Assembly (NCBI RefSeq): GCF_019844075.1
Contig: NZ_CP081964.1
Location: 310,001-374,000 of the forward strand
Reading direction: 5' to 3'
DNA length: 64,000 bases
From: Curtobacterium sp. TC1
GTDB lineage: Bacteria; Actinomycetota; Actinomycetes; Actinomycetales; Microbacteriaceae
Part shown: positions 33,067 to 41,691 of the stretch, piece by piece
How the letters are laid out: each line of letters starts with the position of its first letter
How positions within the stretch are numbered: position 1 is the stretch's first letter
The notes under the pieces: generated by a model
Database searches by the model: none
What the model was told of the DNA's origin: nothing
Seen by the model: the letters and a program-made list of their open reading frames with translations, nothing else
Position numbers and translations under genes: made by a program

Positions 33067-33423
33067 TCAGGACTCGGTGTCGTCGACCAGCAGGTCCTCG
33101 TGCCGGTAGTCGTCCGCCCGCAGCCCGGCGCGGGCGATCATGTGCGTCGAGACGGGCACCAGGAACAGCTGGAACACCATGATGGGCAGGACGACCCAGA
33201 ACGCCGTCCAGGTCCCCACCGCGACCACGATCGCGGCCAGCCCGAACGCGAGCCCGAGCACCTGCGGCTTCGCCATGGCGTGCAGGCGGACGAGCGGGTC
33301 CGGGAACCGGACGATGCCGACCCCCGCGCCGAGGGACAGCACCGAGCCGACCAGCAGCAGGGCGAGTGCGATCCACGCCCGCACGCCGGCACCGTCGAGG
33401 AACGCCTGGATGATCTCGGTCAC
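33067..33423 (-). CDS. mrpG: Mrp antiporter subunit G
   Basis: 118 residues with three membrane helices. GVGIVRFPDPLVRLHAMAKPQVLGL is the signature of MrpG/MnhG/PhaG proteins. It is the last gene of the mrp operon; GTG 33423 overlaps the mrpF stop (GTGA). The subunit belongs to the membrane arm of the multi-subunit Na+(or K+)/H+ antiporter and is required for assembly. Its hydrophilic tail ends in DDYRHEDLLVDDTES. The neighbouring convergent MFS stop is 3 nt away and no terminator is visible. Confidence 0.93.
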   Translation of the reverse strand: MTEIIQAFLDGAGVRAWIALALLLVGSVLSLGAGVGIVRFPDPLVRLHAMAKPQVLGLAFGLAAIVVAVGTWTAFWVVLPIMVFQLFLVPVSTHMIARAGLRADDYRHEDLLVDDTES

Positions 33424-33764
33424 GACTGCTCCTCTTCTTCGACGGCGTGCTCGGGGGTGGTGGCGGTGAGCCCCTCGTCCGACGGGTCCGACGACGGGGT
33501 GACCGCTCGGGCCACCGCGATGGTGGCGAACACGCTCGTCGCGGCGATGACCACGAGCACGGGGATCCCGGTCAGGTCGCGCCGGACCACCATCGACGCG
33601 GCGATCACGACGAGCACGGTCGTCAGGACCATGTCCGATCCGATCATCCGGTCGAGGATCGTCGGGCCGCGCACGATCCGGAACACCGCGAGTGCCAGGG
33701 TGGCGCCGAGCAACGCCAGGACGAGGGCGATGCCGATCCCCATGACGACGACGGCGGCGCTCAT
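33420..33764 (-). CDS. mrpF: Mrp antiporter subunit F
   Basis: 114 residues with three membrane helices. FRIVRGPTILDRMIGSDMV is the conserved MrpF segment, related to small membrane subunits of respiratory complexes. ATG 33764 overlaps the mrpE stop. A C-terminal acidic extension (TPEHAVEEEEQS) follows the last helix. It acts with the other Mrp subunits in Na+/H+ exchange. Confidence 0.93.
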   Translation of the reverse strand: MSAAVVVMGIGIALVLALLGATLALAVFRIVRGPTILDRMIGSDMVLTTVLVVIAASMVVRRDLTGIPVLVVIAATSVFATIAVARAVTPSSDPSDEGLTATTPEHAVEEEEQS

Positions 33765-34345
33765 CGGGTGACCTCCGGCAGCGGTTCGGACAGTTCGGCG
33801 ACGTCCTGCTTCGACCCCAGGGCGCGGATGACCATCGCCTCGATGCCGACGGCCTCGCGTCGGGCCGCCTCGACCTGTTCGACCCGCTCGGTGTCGAGCA
33901 CGTGCAGCAGCAGGCGCCGGCGCCGGAGGTCGACGTCGGCGACGTACGAGCCGGGCACCAGCGAGATCGCGAGCGTCGCCAGCGTGAAGGTCATCTCGGC
34001 GGTGGAGTGCAGCTGGACGAGCGTGATCGAGCTGCGGCGGACGCCCCGCGGCCGGAACGCGACCCAGGCGACCCGGAAGGACGCCACGACGACGAGGCCG
34101 GACCACACCACCAGGAACCGGACCGCGTGCACGATCGAGAACCGCGCCGACAACGGGACGGGCGGGAGCGGCAGCGCCTGGGTGACCAGGAGTGCGACCA
34201 CGATGCCGCACAGCAGCGTCAGCGGAGTCCACGAGCCCCAGAGCAGCGCCCACAGGACGGTCAGGCCTGCGACGAGCGGGACGTCGTACCGCCACGCCAC
34301 CGCGATGCGGCGGGCGTTCGCGACGTGTCGGGTGTCGGTGTTCAC
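33761..34345 (-). CDS. mrpE: Mrp antiporter subunit E
   Basis: 194 residues with two to three helices at the N-terminus and a soluble C-terminal domain. FRPRGVRRSSITLVQLHSTAEMTFTLATLAISLVPGSYVADVD matches the MrpE core, where polar-to-cytoplasmic transition occurs. GTG 34345 overlaps the mrpD stop. MrpE is structurally essential in the complex; the exact ion-path role is unclear. Confidence 0.92.
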   Translation of the reverse strand: MNTDTRHVANARRIAVAWRYDVPLVAGLTVLWALLWGSWTPLTLLCGIVVALLVTQALPLPPVPLSARFSIVHAVRFLVVWSGLVVVASFRVAWVAFRPRGVRRSSITLVQLHSTAEMTFTLATLAISLVPGSYVADVDLRRRRLLLHVLDTERVEQVEAARREAVGIEAMVIRALGSKQDVAELSEPLPEVTR

Positions 34346-36033
34346 CGGTCACCCCCGAGGACTGCCTGCACGTACCGGTCCGGTGACTCGAGCGACTCCG
34401 CTGCGCGGGTCGCGTAGCCGTAGAGCGGGCCGGCGACGACGGTCAGGGCGACGGATCCGAGGACCGCGACCGTCGTCACACCGACGAGCATGCGCGGCAA
34501 CCGGACCTTCGTCGGCGCCTCGCCGACCGTGGCGGTCGACCCGGTGGTCGGACGGGAGGCACTGCTCGCGTGGGGTGCGTCGGTGACCGTCACCGAGCCT
34601 CCCGGGTGGAAGGCCTCACCCGTCTCCTCGGAGACCGTCAGGGGGGCGGGTTCCGGCGACCGCAGGTGGGCGTGCGGCTCGGCGGTCGTCGCGTGCGGCG
34701 CCGCGGCCTCGGCCGCGGGCTTCGGTCGCCAGAAGGCGGCGTCCCACACGCGCATCAGCGCGTAGAGCGTCAGGAGCGACGTGACCACACCGGCGGCGAT
34801 CGTGACGTACGCCATCGGGGAGCCGTCCTCGGCGGCGGCGCGGAACAGCCCGAGCTTGCCGATGAAGCCCGAGAACGGTGGGATGCCGCCCAGGTTGAAC
34901 GCGGGGACCAGGTACAGCGCCGCCAGCAGCGGAGCAGCCTTCAGCAGGCCGCCGAGCGACCGGGTCGACGTGGTCCCGCCGACGCGTTCCATCAGGCCCG
35001 ACACCAGGAACAACGTGGTCTGCACGACGATGTGGTGGACCGTGTAGAACACCGCGGCCGCCGTCCCCGTGACCGTGCCGAGTCCGACGCCCATCACCAT
35101 GAAGCCGATGTGGCTGATGAGCGTGAAGGACAGCAGCCGTTTCACGTCGGTCTGGGACACCGCGCCGAGCACCCCGACCACCATCGTCAGCACCGCCACC
35201 ACGAGCAGCACGGTGTTCAACTGCGGCCCGGGGAAGATCACCGTCTCGAGGCGGATGATCGCGTAGATGCCGACCTTCGTCAGCAGGCCGGCGAAGACGG
35301 CCGTGACCGGGGCGGGAGCGGTCGGGTACGAGTCCGGCAGCCAGAACGCCAACGGGAAGACCGCCGCCTTGATGCCGAACCCGATGAGCAGCATCGTGTG
35401 CAGGAGCAGCTGCACGTGCTCGGGCAGCTCGGCGACGCGCTCGCTGATCTGGGCGATGTTGACGGTGCCGGTCGCGCCGTAGACCAGGCCGATCGCGGCG
35501 AGGAAGATCGCCGACGCGATCAGGCTGGTCACGATGTACGTGGTGCCGGCCCGGACGCGCTGTTCACTGCCGCCGAGGGTGATGAGCACGTAGCTCGCCA
35601 CGAGGAGCATCTCGAACGCGACGTACAGGTTGAACAGGTCACCGGCGATGAACGAGTCCAGCACACCGGCGGCGAGGACCAGGTAGGTCGGGTAGAAGAT
35701 CGTGACCGGTGCCTCGCCGTCGTCGGCCGCGAGCCCCTGACCGATCGAGAACAGCAGGACGATGAGCAGCACGCTCGCGCTCACCGTGAGGAGCAGGGCG
35801 CTCAGGCGGTCGACCACGAGTGAGATGCCGTACGGGGCGTCCCAGCCGCCGACCTGCACGACGATGGTGCCGTGGTGGTCGACGAGCACCATGAGGGTCG
35901 CGGCGACGGCCAGGGCGACGACGAGCACCACGACTGTGATCGCCCGCTGGAGCTTCTGGTGACGCAGCAGGCCCAGTGCGACGGCTGCGCCGAGCAGCGG
36001 GACGAGGACGAGGAGCGGGACGAGCCAGGTCAT
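34342..36033 (-). CDS. mrpD: Mrp antiporter subunit D (proton-channel subunit)
   Basis: 563 residues, 14 predicted helices, homologous to complex I NuoN/M. GLLTKVGIYAIIRLET, TDVKRLLSFTLISHIGFMV and PPFSGFIGKLGLF carry the conserved Lys and Glu residues used in proton translocation. Between helices near the C-terminus (about 435-505) there is an extra hydrophilic insertion rich in His, Pro and Ser (PHATTAEPHAHLRSP to TVGEAP), absent from most homologues. ATG 36033 overlaps the mrpC stop. It is the main ion-translocating subunit alongside MrpA. Confidence 0.93.
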   Translation of the reverse strand: MTWLVPLLVLVPLLGAAVALGLLRHQKLQRAITVVVLVVALAVAATLMVLVDHHGTIVVQVGGWDAPYGISLVVDRLSALLLTVSASVLLIVLLFSIGQGLAADDGEAPVTIFYPTYLVLAAGVLDSFIAGDLFNLYVAFEMLLVASYVLITLGGSEQRVRAGTTYIVTSLIASAIFLAAIGLVYGATGTVNIAQISERVAELPEHVQLLLHTMLLIGFGIKAAVFPLAFWLPDSYPTAPAPVTAVFAGLLTKVGIYAIIRLETVIFPGPQLNTVLLVVAVLTMVVGVLGAVSQTDVKRLLSFTLISHIGFMVMGVGLGTVTGTAAAVFYTVHHIVVQTTLFLVSGLMERVGGTTSTRSLGGLLKAAPLLAALYLVPAFNLGGIPPFSGFIGKLGLFRAAAEDGSPMAYVTIAAGVVTSLLTLYALMRVWDAAFWRPKPAAEAAAPHATTAEPHAHLRSPEPAPLTVSEETGEAFHPGGSVTVTDAPHASSASRPTTGSTATVGEAPTKVRLPRMLVGVTTVAVLGSVALTVVAGPLYGYATRAAESLESPDRYVQAVLGGDR

Positions 36034-36440
36034 CGGGTCGCCTCCTGTTCTGCGTCGGTGGTGGTCTCCGGGTCTTCGTCGGCGGGTTCGTCGCGATCGC
36101 GCCCGATGGCGGCGTCCGCTTCGTCGACCTCGACCTCGTCGGCGCGGGACAGCTGCCATGAGCGGTGGATGAGGGCGAGCAGGAACGCGCTGACGGCGAA
36201 GGTGATCACGATCGCGGTCAGGGCGAAGGCCTGGGGGAGCGGGTCGGTGATGCCCTCGGCGGACTTGCCGATCGGTGGGTTGCCGGCCGCTCCGGACATC
36301 ACCAGCAGGAGCAGGTTCAGGGCGTTGCCGAGCAGCAGGAAGCCGAGCAGCATCCGGGTCAGGGACCGTTCGAGCAGCAGGTAGACGCCGCAGGAGAACA
36401 GCACGGCCATCGCGATCACGAGGACGAGGGTGACGGTCAT
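36030..36440 (-). CDS. mrpC: Mrp antiporter subunit C
   Basis: 136 residues. The three-helix NuoK-like core GFLLLGNALNLLLLVMSG is clear. It is followed by a long acidic tail (about 105-136, DEVEVDEADAAIGRDRDEP) that is not part of the core family fold. ATG 36440 overlaps the mrpAB stop. It belongs to the membrane arm of the antiporter. Confidence 0.93.
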   Translation of the reverse strand: MTVTLVLVIAMAVLFSCGVYLLLERSLTRMLLGFLLLGNALNLLLLVMSGAAGNPPIGKSAEGITDPLPQAFALTAIVITFAVSAFLLALIHRSWQLSRADEVEVDEADAAIGRDRDEPADEDPETTTDAEQEATR

Positions 36441-39349
36441 GTGGCGCTCCCTTCCGGGGTGGGTGCCTCGAGGGTGTCGTGGACGGACCCCTCGGTGGTG
36501 TCGCGCGTGGGCGTCGAGGCGTCCTCGAGGCGTTGCCGGTCGACCTCGGCGCCGAGGCTGCGGAGGACGTCGAGCACCAGGCCGACGACGACCAGGTACA
36601 CGCCGATGTCGAAGAACGTGGCGGTGACGAACTCGACGTGGCCGAGGATCGGGACGGTCGCCTCGAAGAACTCGGAGTACAGCGCCTCACGACCGAAGAA
36701 CAGCGGCACGATCGCGGTGATCGCCGCCGTCGCGACGCCGAGCCCGAGCAGTCGACCGGCGCGGACCGGTGCTGCGGCTCCGAGCTCGGCGGGGCCGCCG
36801 GCCAGGTAGCGGGCCGCCAGGGCGATGCCGGCGACGAGGCCACCGGCGAAGCCGCCGCCGGCCGCGTTGTGCCCGGCGAACAGCAGGTACACCGACAGGA
36901 CGATGAGCCCGTGGAACAGCAGCCGGACGACCACGTCGAGGAGTGCCGAGCGGCCGGTCGGGATCGCGGCGCTCGTCGGCAGCCAGGCGCGCGGTTCGCC
37001 GTCGGTGCGCTGGCCGTCGGCGGTGAGCTTCTCCGGCAGGTCACGGAGGCGCGGCAGCGTGTCCTCGCGGGAGTTCACGAAGATGAGGCTCGCGACGCCC
37101 GTCGCCGCGGCGACGACGACGGTGAGCTCCCCGAGGGTGTCCCACCCGCGCAGGTCGACGAGGGCGACGTTGACGACGTTGAGGCCGTGCCCGAACGAGC
37201 TCGTGAGCGCCGGCAGGTCCGGCCAGATCGGGTCGGCGGTGCGTGCGGACGCGGCGACGATGACGACGATCGCCAGGGTCAGGCCGGCGAGACCCGCGAA
37301 GAGTGCACGGACGATGCGGAACCGGCTCGGGTTCGTCGTCGCGATGCGCGGGGGGAGCCGCCGCAGCACCAGGACGAACGCGATGAGGGTGACGGTCTCG
37401 ACCACGAGCTGGGTGAGCGCGAGGTCGACGGCGCCGTGCAGGACGAACAGGACGGACATGCCGTAGCCGGTCACGCCCACCAGGACGGCGGCGGCGAAGC
37501 GGGTCTTCGCGGTGAGGACGGCGATGGCGCCGACGGACATCACGATGACGACCGGGATCTGGCCCCACGAGTCGGAGAACCGGACGTGGAACTCCCACGG
37601 CCCGCCGAGCACGAGGTTCGCCAACGCTCCCGCGACGAACACCGACAGGATCACCGTCAGGTAGTAGGGGAGCGAACCGCGCTGGACTCCGGCGGTCAAG
37701 CCCGTCGCGAAGCGGTCGAGGCCCCGCATGAGGTGCCGGTACGTGCCGGAGGCGCTCGGGAACCCGGCGAGCCGGTGCTGCAGTGCTTCGACCGGTCGTC
37801 GCAGGGCGAACAGCGCGAGACCGCCGACCAGGGTGACGGCCGAGATGCCGAGTGCGGGTTCGAGGCCGTGCCAGAGCGCGAGGTGGGGGACTTCCTCGCC
37901 GGCGAGCGAGGACACCGTCGCCGCGGGCTCGAGGCCGTGCGCGACGACCGGCGTCAGCAGGCCGAGGGCGAGACCGGTCAGGGCCAGGATCGACGGCACC
38001 ACGCCCAGGCCGTGCAGGGCGTGCGGTTCGGTCTGGGCGATGTCGGGCTTGCGGGCGAACGCGCCCCAGAAGAAGCGGAGCGAGTACGCCACCGTCAGCA
38101 CCGAGCCGAGCGTCACACCGACCAGGGCGAACCACGCCCAGCCGGCGTCGGGGCCGTGCAGGGACTCGGTGAAGCCGGTCAGCACGGCTTCCTTCGCGAC
38201 GAAGCCGATCGTCGGCGGGATGCCGGCCATCGACACGAGTGCGAGCGCGGCGACGACGGCGAGCCACGGTGCCTTCCGGCCGAGGCCGCTCAGGCGTCCG
38301 AGGTCGCGCGTGCCGGTGGTGTGGTCGATCGCGCCGACGACCAGGAAGAGGGTGGACTTGAACGCGGCGTGCGCCACGAGCAGGGCGACCCCGCCGAGCG
38401 CCACCGCGGGCGCGCCCCACCCGGCTGTGAGCACGAGGAACCCCAGTTGCGCGACGGTGCCGTAGGCGAGCAGGAGCTTGAGGTCGGTCTGGCGGAGCGC
38501 GCGGTAACCGCCGATGAGCATGCCGAGGACACCGAGCACGGTGATGGTCTCGCGCCAGCCGTCGAGCAGTGCGAAGACAGGGGCGAGCCGGGCCACCAGG
38601 TAGATGCCCGCCTTCACCATCGCCGCGGCGTGCAGGTACGCGCTGACCGGGGTCGGCGCGGCCATCGCGGCCGGGAGCCAGAAGTGGAACGGCACGATGG
38701 CCGACTTCGTGAGCGCACCGAGCAGGACCAGGACCACGGAGACGGTGACGATCGGACCGGTCGGCGGGGCGGCGATGATTCCGGAGAGCGAGGTCGTGCC
38801 CGCCGTGACCGACAGCACCACCAGGCCGGCGAGCATCGCCAGGCCGCCGGCGGTGGTGACGACGAGTGCCTGCATCGCGGCGGCACGGCTCGCGCGTTTG
38901 TCGGCGTCGTGTCCGATGAGCAGGTACGAGAAGACCGTGGTGGCTTCCCACAGGACGAAGAGCACGATGACGTCGTCGGCGAGGACGAGGCCGAACATCG
39001 ATCCGGCGAACGCGGTCAGCACGCCCGCGAACCGGCCGATCCCCGGTTCGTCCCGCCCGAAGTACGCGGCGCAGTACACGAGCACGAGCGCCCCGACGAT
39101 CGACACCACGAGTGCGAGCACCCACGACAGGGCGTCCATCCGCAGTGTGATCTCGAGGTCGAGCTGCGGGACCCACCGGTGCCGTTCGACGACGCTGCCG
39201 TGCAGGGCCGCATCCGTCTGCAGCACCGTCAGCACGGCGGCGGCTGCGGGTGCGAGGGCCGCGACGTAGAACACGCGGCGGCCGAGGACGGGGGTCAGGG
39301 CGGGGACGATCAGGGCGACGATCGCGAACGCGACGAGGACGAGGACCAT
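36437..39349 (-). CDS. mrpA: Mrp antiporter subunit A fused to subunit B
   Basis: 970 residues. The first 640 or so are the NuoL-like MrpA with about 17 helices; MAAPTPVSAYLHAAAMVKAGIYL and TDLKLLLAYGTVAQLGFL are the signature Lys/His regions. The MrpA-specific C-terminal helices (DUF4040-like) follow. From about 790 the MrpB domain appears (LLDVVVRLLFHGLIVLSVYLLFAGHNAAGGGFAGG), explaining the absence of a separate mrpB. ATG 39349 has GAGGAGG upstream. A TAGGCT -10 candidate on the minus strand (39399-39404) implies a leader of about 45 nt. It heads the operon of six overlapping genes that extrudes Na+ in exchange for H+. Confidence 0.94.
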   Translation of the reverse strand: MVLVLVAFAIVALIVPALTPVLGRRVFYVAALAPAAAAVLTVLQTDAALHGSVVERHRWVPQLDLEITLRMDALSWVLALVVSIVGALVLVYCAAYFGRDEPGIGRFAGVLTAFAGSMFGLVLADDVIVLFVLWEATTVFSYLLIGHDADKRASRAAAMQALVVTTAGGLAMLAGLVVLSVTAGTTSLSGIIAAPPTGPIVTVSVVLVLLGALTKSAIVPFHFWLPAAMAAPTPVSAYLHAAAMVKAGIYLVARLAPVFALLDGWRETITVLGVLGMLIGGYRALRQTDLKLLLAYGTVAQLGFLVLTAGWGAPAVALGGVALLVAHAAFKSTLFLVVGAIDHTTGTRDLGRLSGLGRKAPWLAVVAALALVSMAGIPPTIGFVAKEAVLTGFTESLHGPDAGWAWFALVGVTLGSVLTVAYSLRFFWGAFARKPDIAQTEPHALHGLGVVPSILALTGLALGLLTPVVAHGLEPAATVSSLAGEEVPHLALWHGLEPALGISAVTLVGGLALFALRRPVEALQHRLAGFPSASGTYRHLMRGLDRFATGLTAGVQRGSLPYYLTVILSVFVAGALANLVLGGPWEFHVRFSDSWGQIPVVIVMSVGAIAVLTAKTRFAAAVLVGVTGYGMSVLFVLHGAVDLALTQLVVETVTLIAFVLVLRRLPPRIATTNPSRFRIVRALFAGLAGLTLAIVVIVAASARTADPIWPDLPALTSSFGHGLNVVNVALVDLRGWDTLGELTVVVAAATGVASLIFVNSREDTLPRLRDLPEKLTADGQRTDGEPRAWLPTSAAIPTGRSALLDVVVRLLFHGLIVLSVYLLFAGHNAAGGGFAGGLVAGIALAARYLAGGPAELGAAAPVRAGRLLGLGVATAAITAIVPLFFGREALYSEFFEATVPILGHVEFVTATFFDIGVYLVVVGLVLDVLRSLGAEVDRQRLEDASTPTRDTTEGSVHDTLEAPTPEGSAT

Positions 39350-39398
39350 CGGGCACCTCCTCGGGGTCGGGCTGCAGTCCGGCTCACTGGGCCCTCAC

Positions 39399-39471
39399 AG
39401 CCTACGAAGAGCGGCATGTGGAGAACCTGTGCGACCGGACAGGCTGCCTGCGCTCGGTTCACACTGTGAAC
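39399..39471 (-). promoter_or_regulatory. mrp operon promoter region with 15-bp palindrome
   Basis: TAGGCT at 39404-39399 (minus strand) is the best -10. GTTCACACTGTGAAC at 39457-39471 is a perfect palindrome (7+1+7). It overlaps the last codons of the upstream oxidoreductase gene and is about 50 nt upstream of the -10, a plausible activator or repressor site. Confidence 0.5.
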
Positions 39472-40403
39472 ACCACTCTGCCCGTGCTCCCGGCGGGCTG
39501 TCCGGCCCACGTCGCCCCGACGTCCGACAGCGCCACGGCCGTCGCGTCGACCCGGATGGTCCCGTCCACGATCGCGCCGACGATGCCCGGGAGCTCGGCG
39601 ACGAACCCGGCGCGACCGACCGAACCCTGGCCGCTGCCGACGAGCGTCAGGCCGGAGGAGCGCAGCGCGGCGGACGGGATCGTCGCCTCGTGGCCCGCGG
39701 TGGAACCGATCGCGATCCAGTCGAGTCGGCGGCCCGGGTCGGTGCGGGCGGTGACGACGGCGCGCATCACGTCCACCGCGGGCTGGCCCCAGACGTAGTC
39801 GATGACCACGTCGACGTCCGCCGCCGCTGCGCCGAGGGCATCCACGTCGCCCAGTGGCAGCACGACGTCGGCACCGAGCGCGGTGAGGCCGGCCAACCGC
39901 TCCGGGTTGCGACCGCTCGCGACGACGTGCGCGGCACCGAGGTGCTTCGCCACCTGCACCGCCGCGGTGCCCGAGGCCCCGGTCGCGCCGAGCACGAGGA
40001 CGCGGCTGCCCGGGGCGAGGTCGATCCGCCGGCGCAGGGCCACCCACGACGACAGCACCGGGTTGACGCCCGCGGCGACGGTGACGGGGTCGGCGCCGTC
40101 GGGCAGGATGACGCTCGATCGTGGGTCGACCGCGACGCGCTCGGCCATGGTGCCGCGGGTGTCGCTCGCGACGGCGACGTACCGGAGCGTGCCGTCGGGG
40201 AACCGGGCGACCCCGTCGACGCCGGGGACCAGGGGGAGCGCACCCTCGCTCGTGTAGTGCGAACCGTCGGCCTGCGACCGGACCCGCGGGTGCAGGCCGG
40301 CGGCGACGACGTCGACCACGACCTCGCCGGCTCCGGGGGTCGGTTCGTCGAACTCCTGCCAGGTCGGAGTCTGACCGAACCCGGTGACGACTGCTGCGTG
40401 CAT
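39459..40403 (-). CDS. Quinone oxidoreductase-like MDR protein
   Basis: 314 residues. A zinc-free medium-chain dehydrogenase/reductase: the GroES-like half (WQEFDEPTPGAGEVVVDVVAAGLHPRV) lacks the Cys/His zinc ligands. The NADP-binding half has VLVLGATGASGTAAVQVAKHLGA (near 150). Likely reduces quinones or enals with NADPH. ATG 40403 is preferred to ATG 40415 because GGAGGA lies 5 nt upstream. A good promoter is visible on the minus strand: TTGACG (40462-40457) and TACTTT (40439-40434), spacing 17 nt, overlapped by two MarR-type boxes. A MarR regulator is divergent. Confidence 0.88.
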   Translation of the reverse strand: MHAAVVTGFGQTPTWQEFDEPTPGAGEVVVDVVAAGLHPRVRSQADGSHYTSEGALPLVPGVDGVARFPDGTLRYVAVASDTRGTMAERVAVDPRSSVILPDGADPVTVAAGVNPVLSSWVALRRRIDLAPGSRVLVLGATGASGTAAVQVAKHLGAAHVVASGRNPERLAGLTALGADVVLPLGDVDALGAAAADVDVVIDYVWGQPAVDVMRAVVTARTDPGRRLDWIAIGSTAGHEATIPSAALRSSGLTLVGSGQGSVGRAGFVAELPGIVGAIVDGTIRVDATAVALSDVGATWAGQPAGSTGRVVFTV

Positions 40404-40419
40404 GGTGTCCTCCATTTGC

Positions 40420-40462
40420 TTCGTGTTACGAACAAAGTAGTTCGCATCACGAAGTTCGTCAA
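40420..40462. promoter_or_regulatory. Divergent promoters with two MarR-type operator boxes
   Basis: TTCGTGTTACGAA (40420-40432) and TTCGCATCACGAA (40441-40453) share TTCG...CGAA arms 21 nt apart, about two DNA turns. Minus-strand promoter: TTGACG/TACTTT with a 17-nt spacer. Plus-strand promoter: TTCGCA (40441-40446)/TAGGCT (40464-40469), also 17 nt. The boxes overlap both promoters. Confidence 0.8.
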
Positions 40463-40475
40463 CTAGGCTGGAACC

Positions 40476-40892
40476 GTGCAGGAGATGACCGAGGACGAGC
40501 AGCTCGTCGATGCCCTGGGCGAGTCCGCGTTCCGGACCATGGGCCCGCTGACGGGGCTCGCGGCCGATGCGGGGTTGTCGCTGACGCAGCTGCGGGTCCT
40601 CGCTATCCTGCGCGACCGTCGTCTGCGGATCGGTGACCTGGCGCAGTACCTGGGGCTCGAGAAGTCGACGATGACCGGGCTGGTGGCGCGCGCGGAGAAG
40701 AAGGGCTTGCTCGCTCGGCAGCCGAACGCGGACGACGCCCGCGCGGTGGACGTCGTGATCACCGACGCCGGCCTCGAGGTGGCGCGTTCGCTCGAGGGCG
40801 CGATCCGCGATGCCCTGTTGCCGCTCACCGCTCGGTTGCCGGAGCGGGATCGGCGGCAGCTGCGCGGGCTCCTGGAGCGGATGCTGCGCTGA
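40476..40892 (+). CDS. MarR-family regulator
   Basis: 138 residues. The winged helix is LRIGDLAQYLGLEKSTMTGLVARAEKKGLLARQPNADDARAVDVV (about 50-94), with the usual wing DDAR. TAGGCT lies exactly 6 nt before GTG 40476, so a leaderless mRNA is likely; ATG 40485 is the alternative start. It diverges from the quinone oxidoreductase gene and shares two operator boxes with it. The arrangement matches redox- or phenol-responsive MarR systems, but no sensor Cys is visible, since the protein lacks cysteine. Confidence 0.9.
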   Translation: MQEMTEDEQLVDALGESAFRTMGPLTGLAADAGLSLTQLRVLAILRDRRLRIGDLAQYLGLEKSTMTGLVARAEKKGLLARQPNADDARAVDVVITDAGLEVARSLEGAIRDALLPLTARLPERDRRQLRGLLERMLR

Positions 40893-40896
40893 ACCC

Positions 40897-41646
40897 TCAG
40901 CGGCCGTGCGCGCGCGACGGGATCTGCGTCGCGAGCTTGCCGCCGGAGACGTCGAGCAGGGTGCCGGTGATGTACGCCGAGGCGTCGCTCGCCACGAACA
41001 CGAGCAGGTCGGCGACGTCGTCGGCGGTCTCCCACCGGCGCAGCGACAGCGTGTCGAGCAGGCGGTCCTGCGCCTCGGTCGGGATGGTGGCGAACCCGTT
41101 CATCGCGGTCGGGACCATGCCCGGCGCGTACGCGTTGACCGTGATGCCCCATGGACCGAGCTCCGATGCGAGTACCCGGGTGAACGAGACGACCGCCGCC
41201 TTGGACGCCGCGTAGGCCGCACTGCCGACACTCGGCACGATCGCGGCGAACGAGGCGGCGTTGACGATCCGACCCCGTCCCGCGGCCTGCATCACCGGCG
41301 CGACGGCCTGACTCATCAGGAAGGTGCCGCCGAGGTTGACGTCCATGCAGCGGCGCCAGGCATCCCACTGCAGCTCGGCGACGGTGCCCTCGACGTTGAT
41401 GCCGGCGTTGTTCACGAGCACGTCGATGGTGCCGTGGCGCGCGACGACCTCGTCGACGGCGGCGCGGACGGACGCCGGGTCGGCGACGTTGCACACGACG
41501 TGGTCGAGCGGGAAGTCGGGCTCGAAGCCCAGGTCGAGGGCGACGACGCGGCAGCCCTCCGCGACGAACCGGTCGGCGAGCGTCCGCCCGATCCCGCGTG
41601 CTGCTCCGGTCACGACCACCACGCGGTCGGTCAGGTCGAGGTGCAT
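40897..41646 (-). CDS. SDR-family oxidoreductase (sugar or polyol dehydrogenase type)
   Basis: 249 residues. TGAARGIG near residue 14, DVNLGG, NNAG, catalytic Tyr-x3-Lys in AYAASKAAV, and the C-terminal YITGTLLDVSGG common to classical SDRs. AGGAGC lies 5 nt before ATG 41646. It diverges from another SDR, and both flank a palindrome likely bound by the GntR/FCD regulator at 42411. With the SMP-30 lactonase at 43795, this suggests oxidation of a sugar to a lactone followed by hydrolysis (inference). Confidence 0.85.
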   Translation of the reverse strand: MHLDLTDRVVVVTGAARGIGRTLADRFVAEGCRVVALDLGFEPDFPLDHVVCNVADPASVRAAVDEVVARHGTIDVLVNNAGINVEGTVAELQWDAWRRCMDVNLGGTFLMSQAVAPVMQAAGRGRIVNAASFAAIVPSVGSAAYAASKAAVVSFTRVLASELGPWGITVNAYAPGMVPTAMNGFATIPTEAQDRLLDTLSLRRWETADDVADLLVFVASDASAYITGTLLDVSGGKLATQIPSRAHGR

Positions 41647-41671
41647 CGTTGCTCCTGTCGTCGGTGCCTTC

Positions 41672-41686
41672 AATAGGCATACTATT
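41672..41686. promoter_or_regulatory. Operator-like palindrome between two SDR genes
   Basis: AATAG-GCATA-CTATT with perfect five-base arms. It overlaps the TACTAT -10 (41680-41685) of the plus-strand SDR. A GntR/FCD regulator is encoded in the same operon and is the likely ligand-responsive binder. Confidence 0.7.
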
Positions 41687-41691
41687 CGAGC

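Noticed and set aside
34551..34570. Another GACGGGAGGC hairpin inside mrpD
   Set aside because: The left arm sequence occurs, but no complementary right arm follows; it is coding sequence.
36479..39469. 996-codon open frame on the plus strand opposite mrpA
   Set aside because: It mirrors mrpA, is extremely rich in Arg, Asp, Glu, Gly and His, and has no recognisable domains; a shadow frame in GC-rich DNA.
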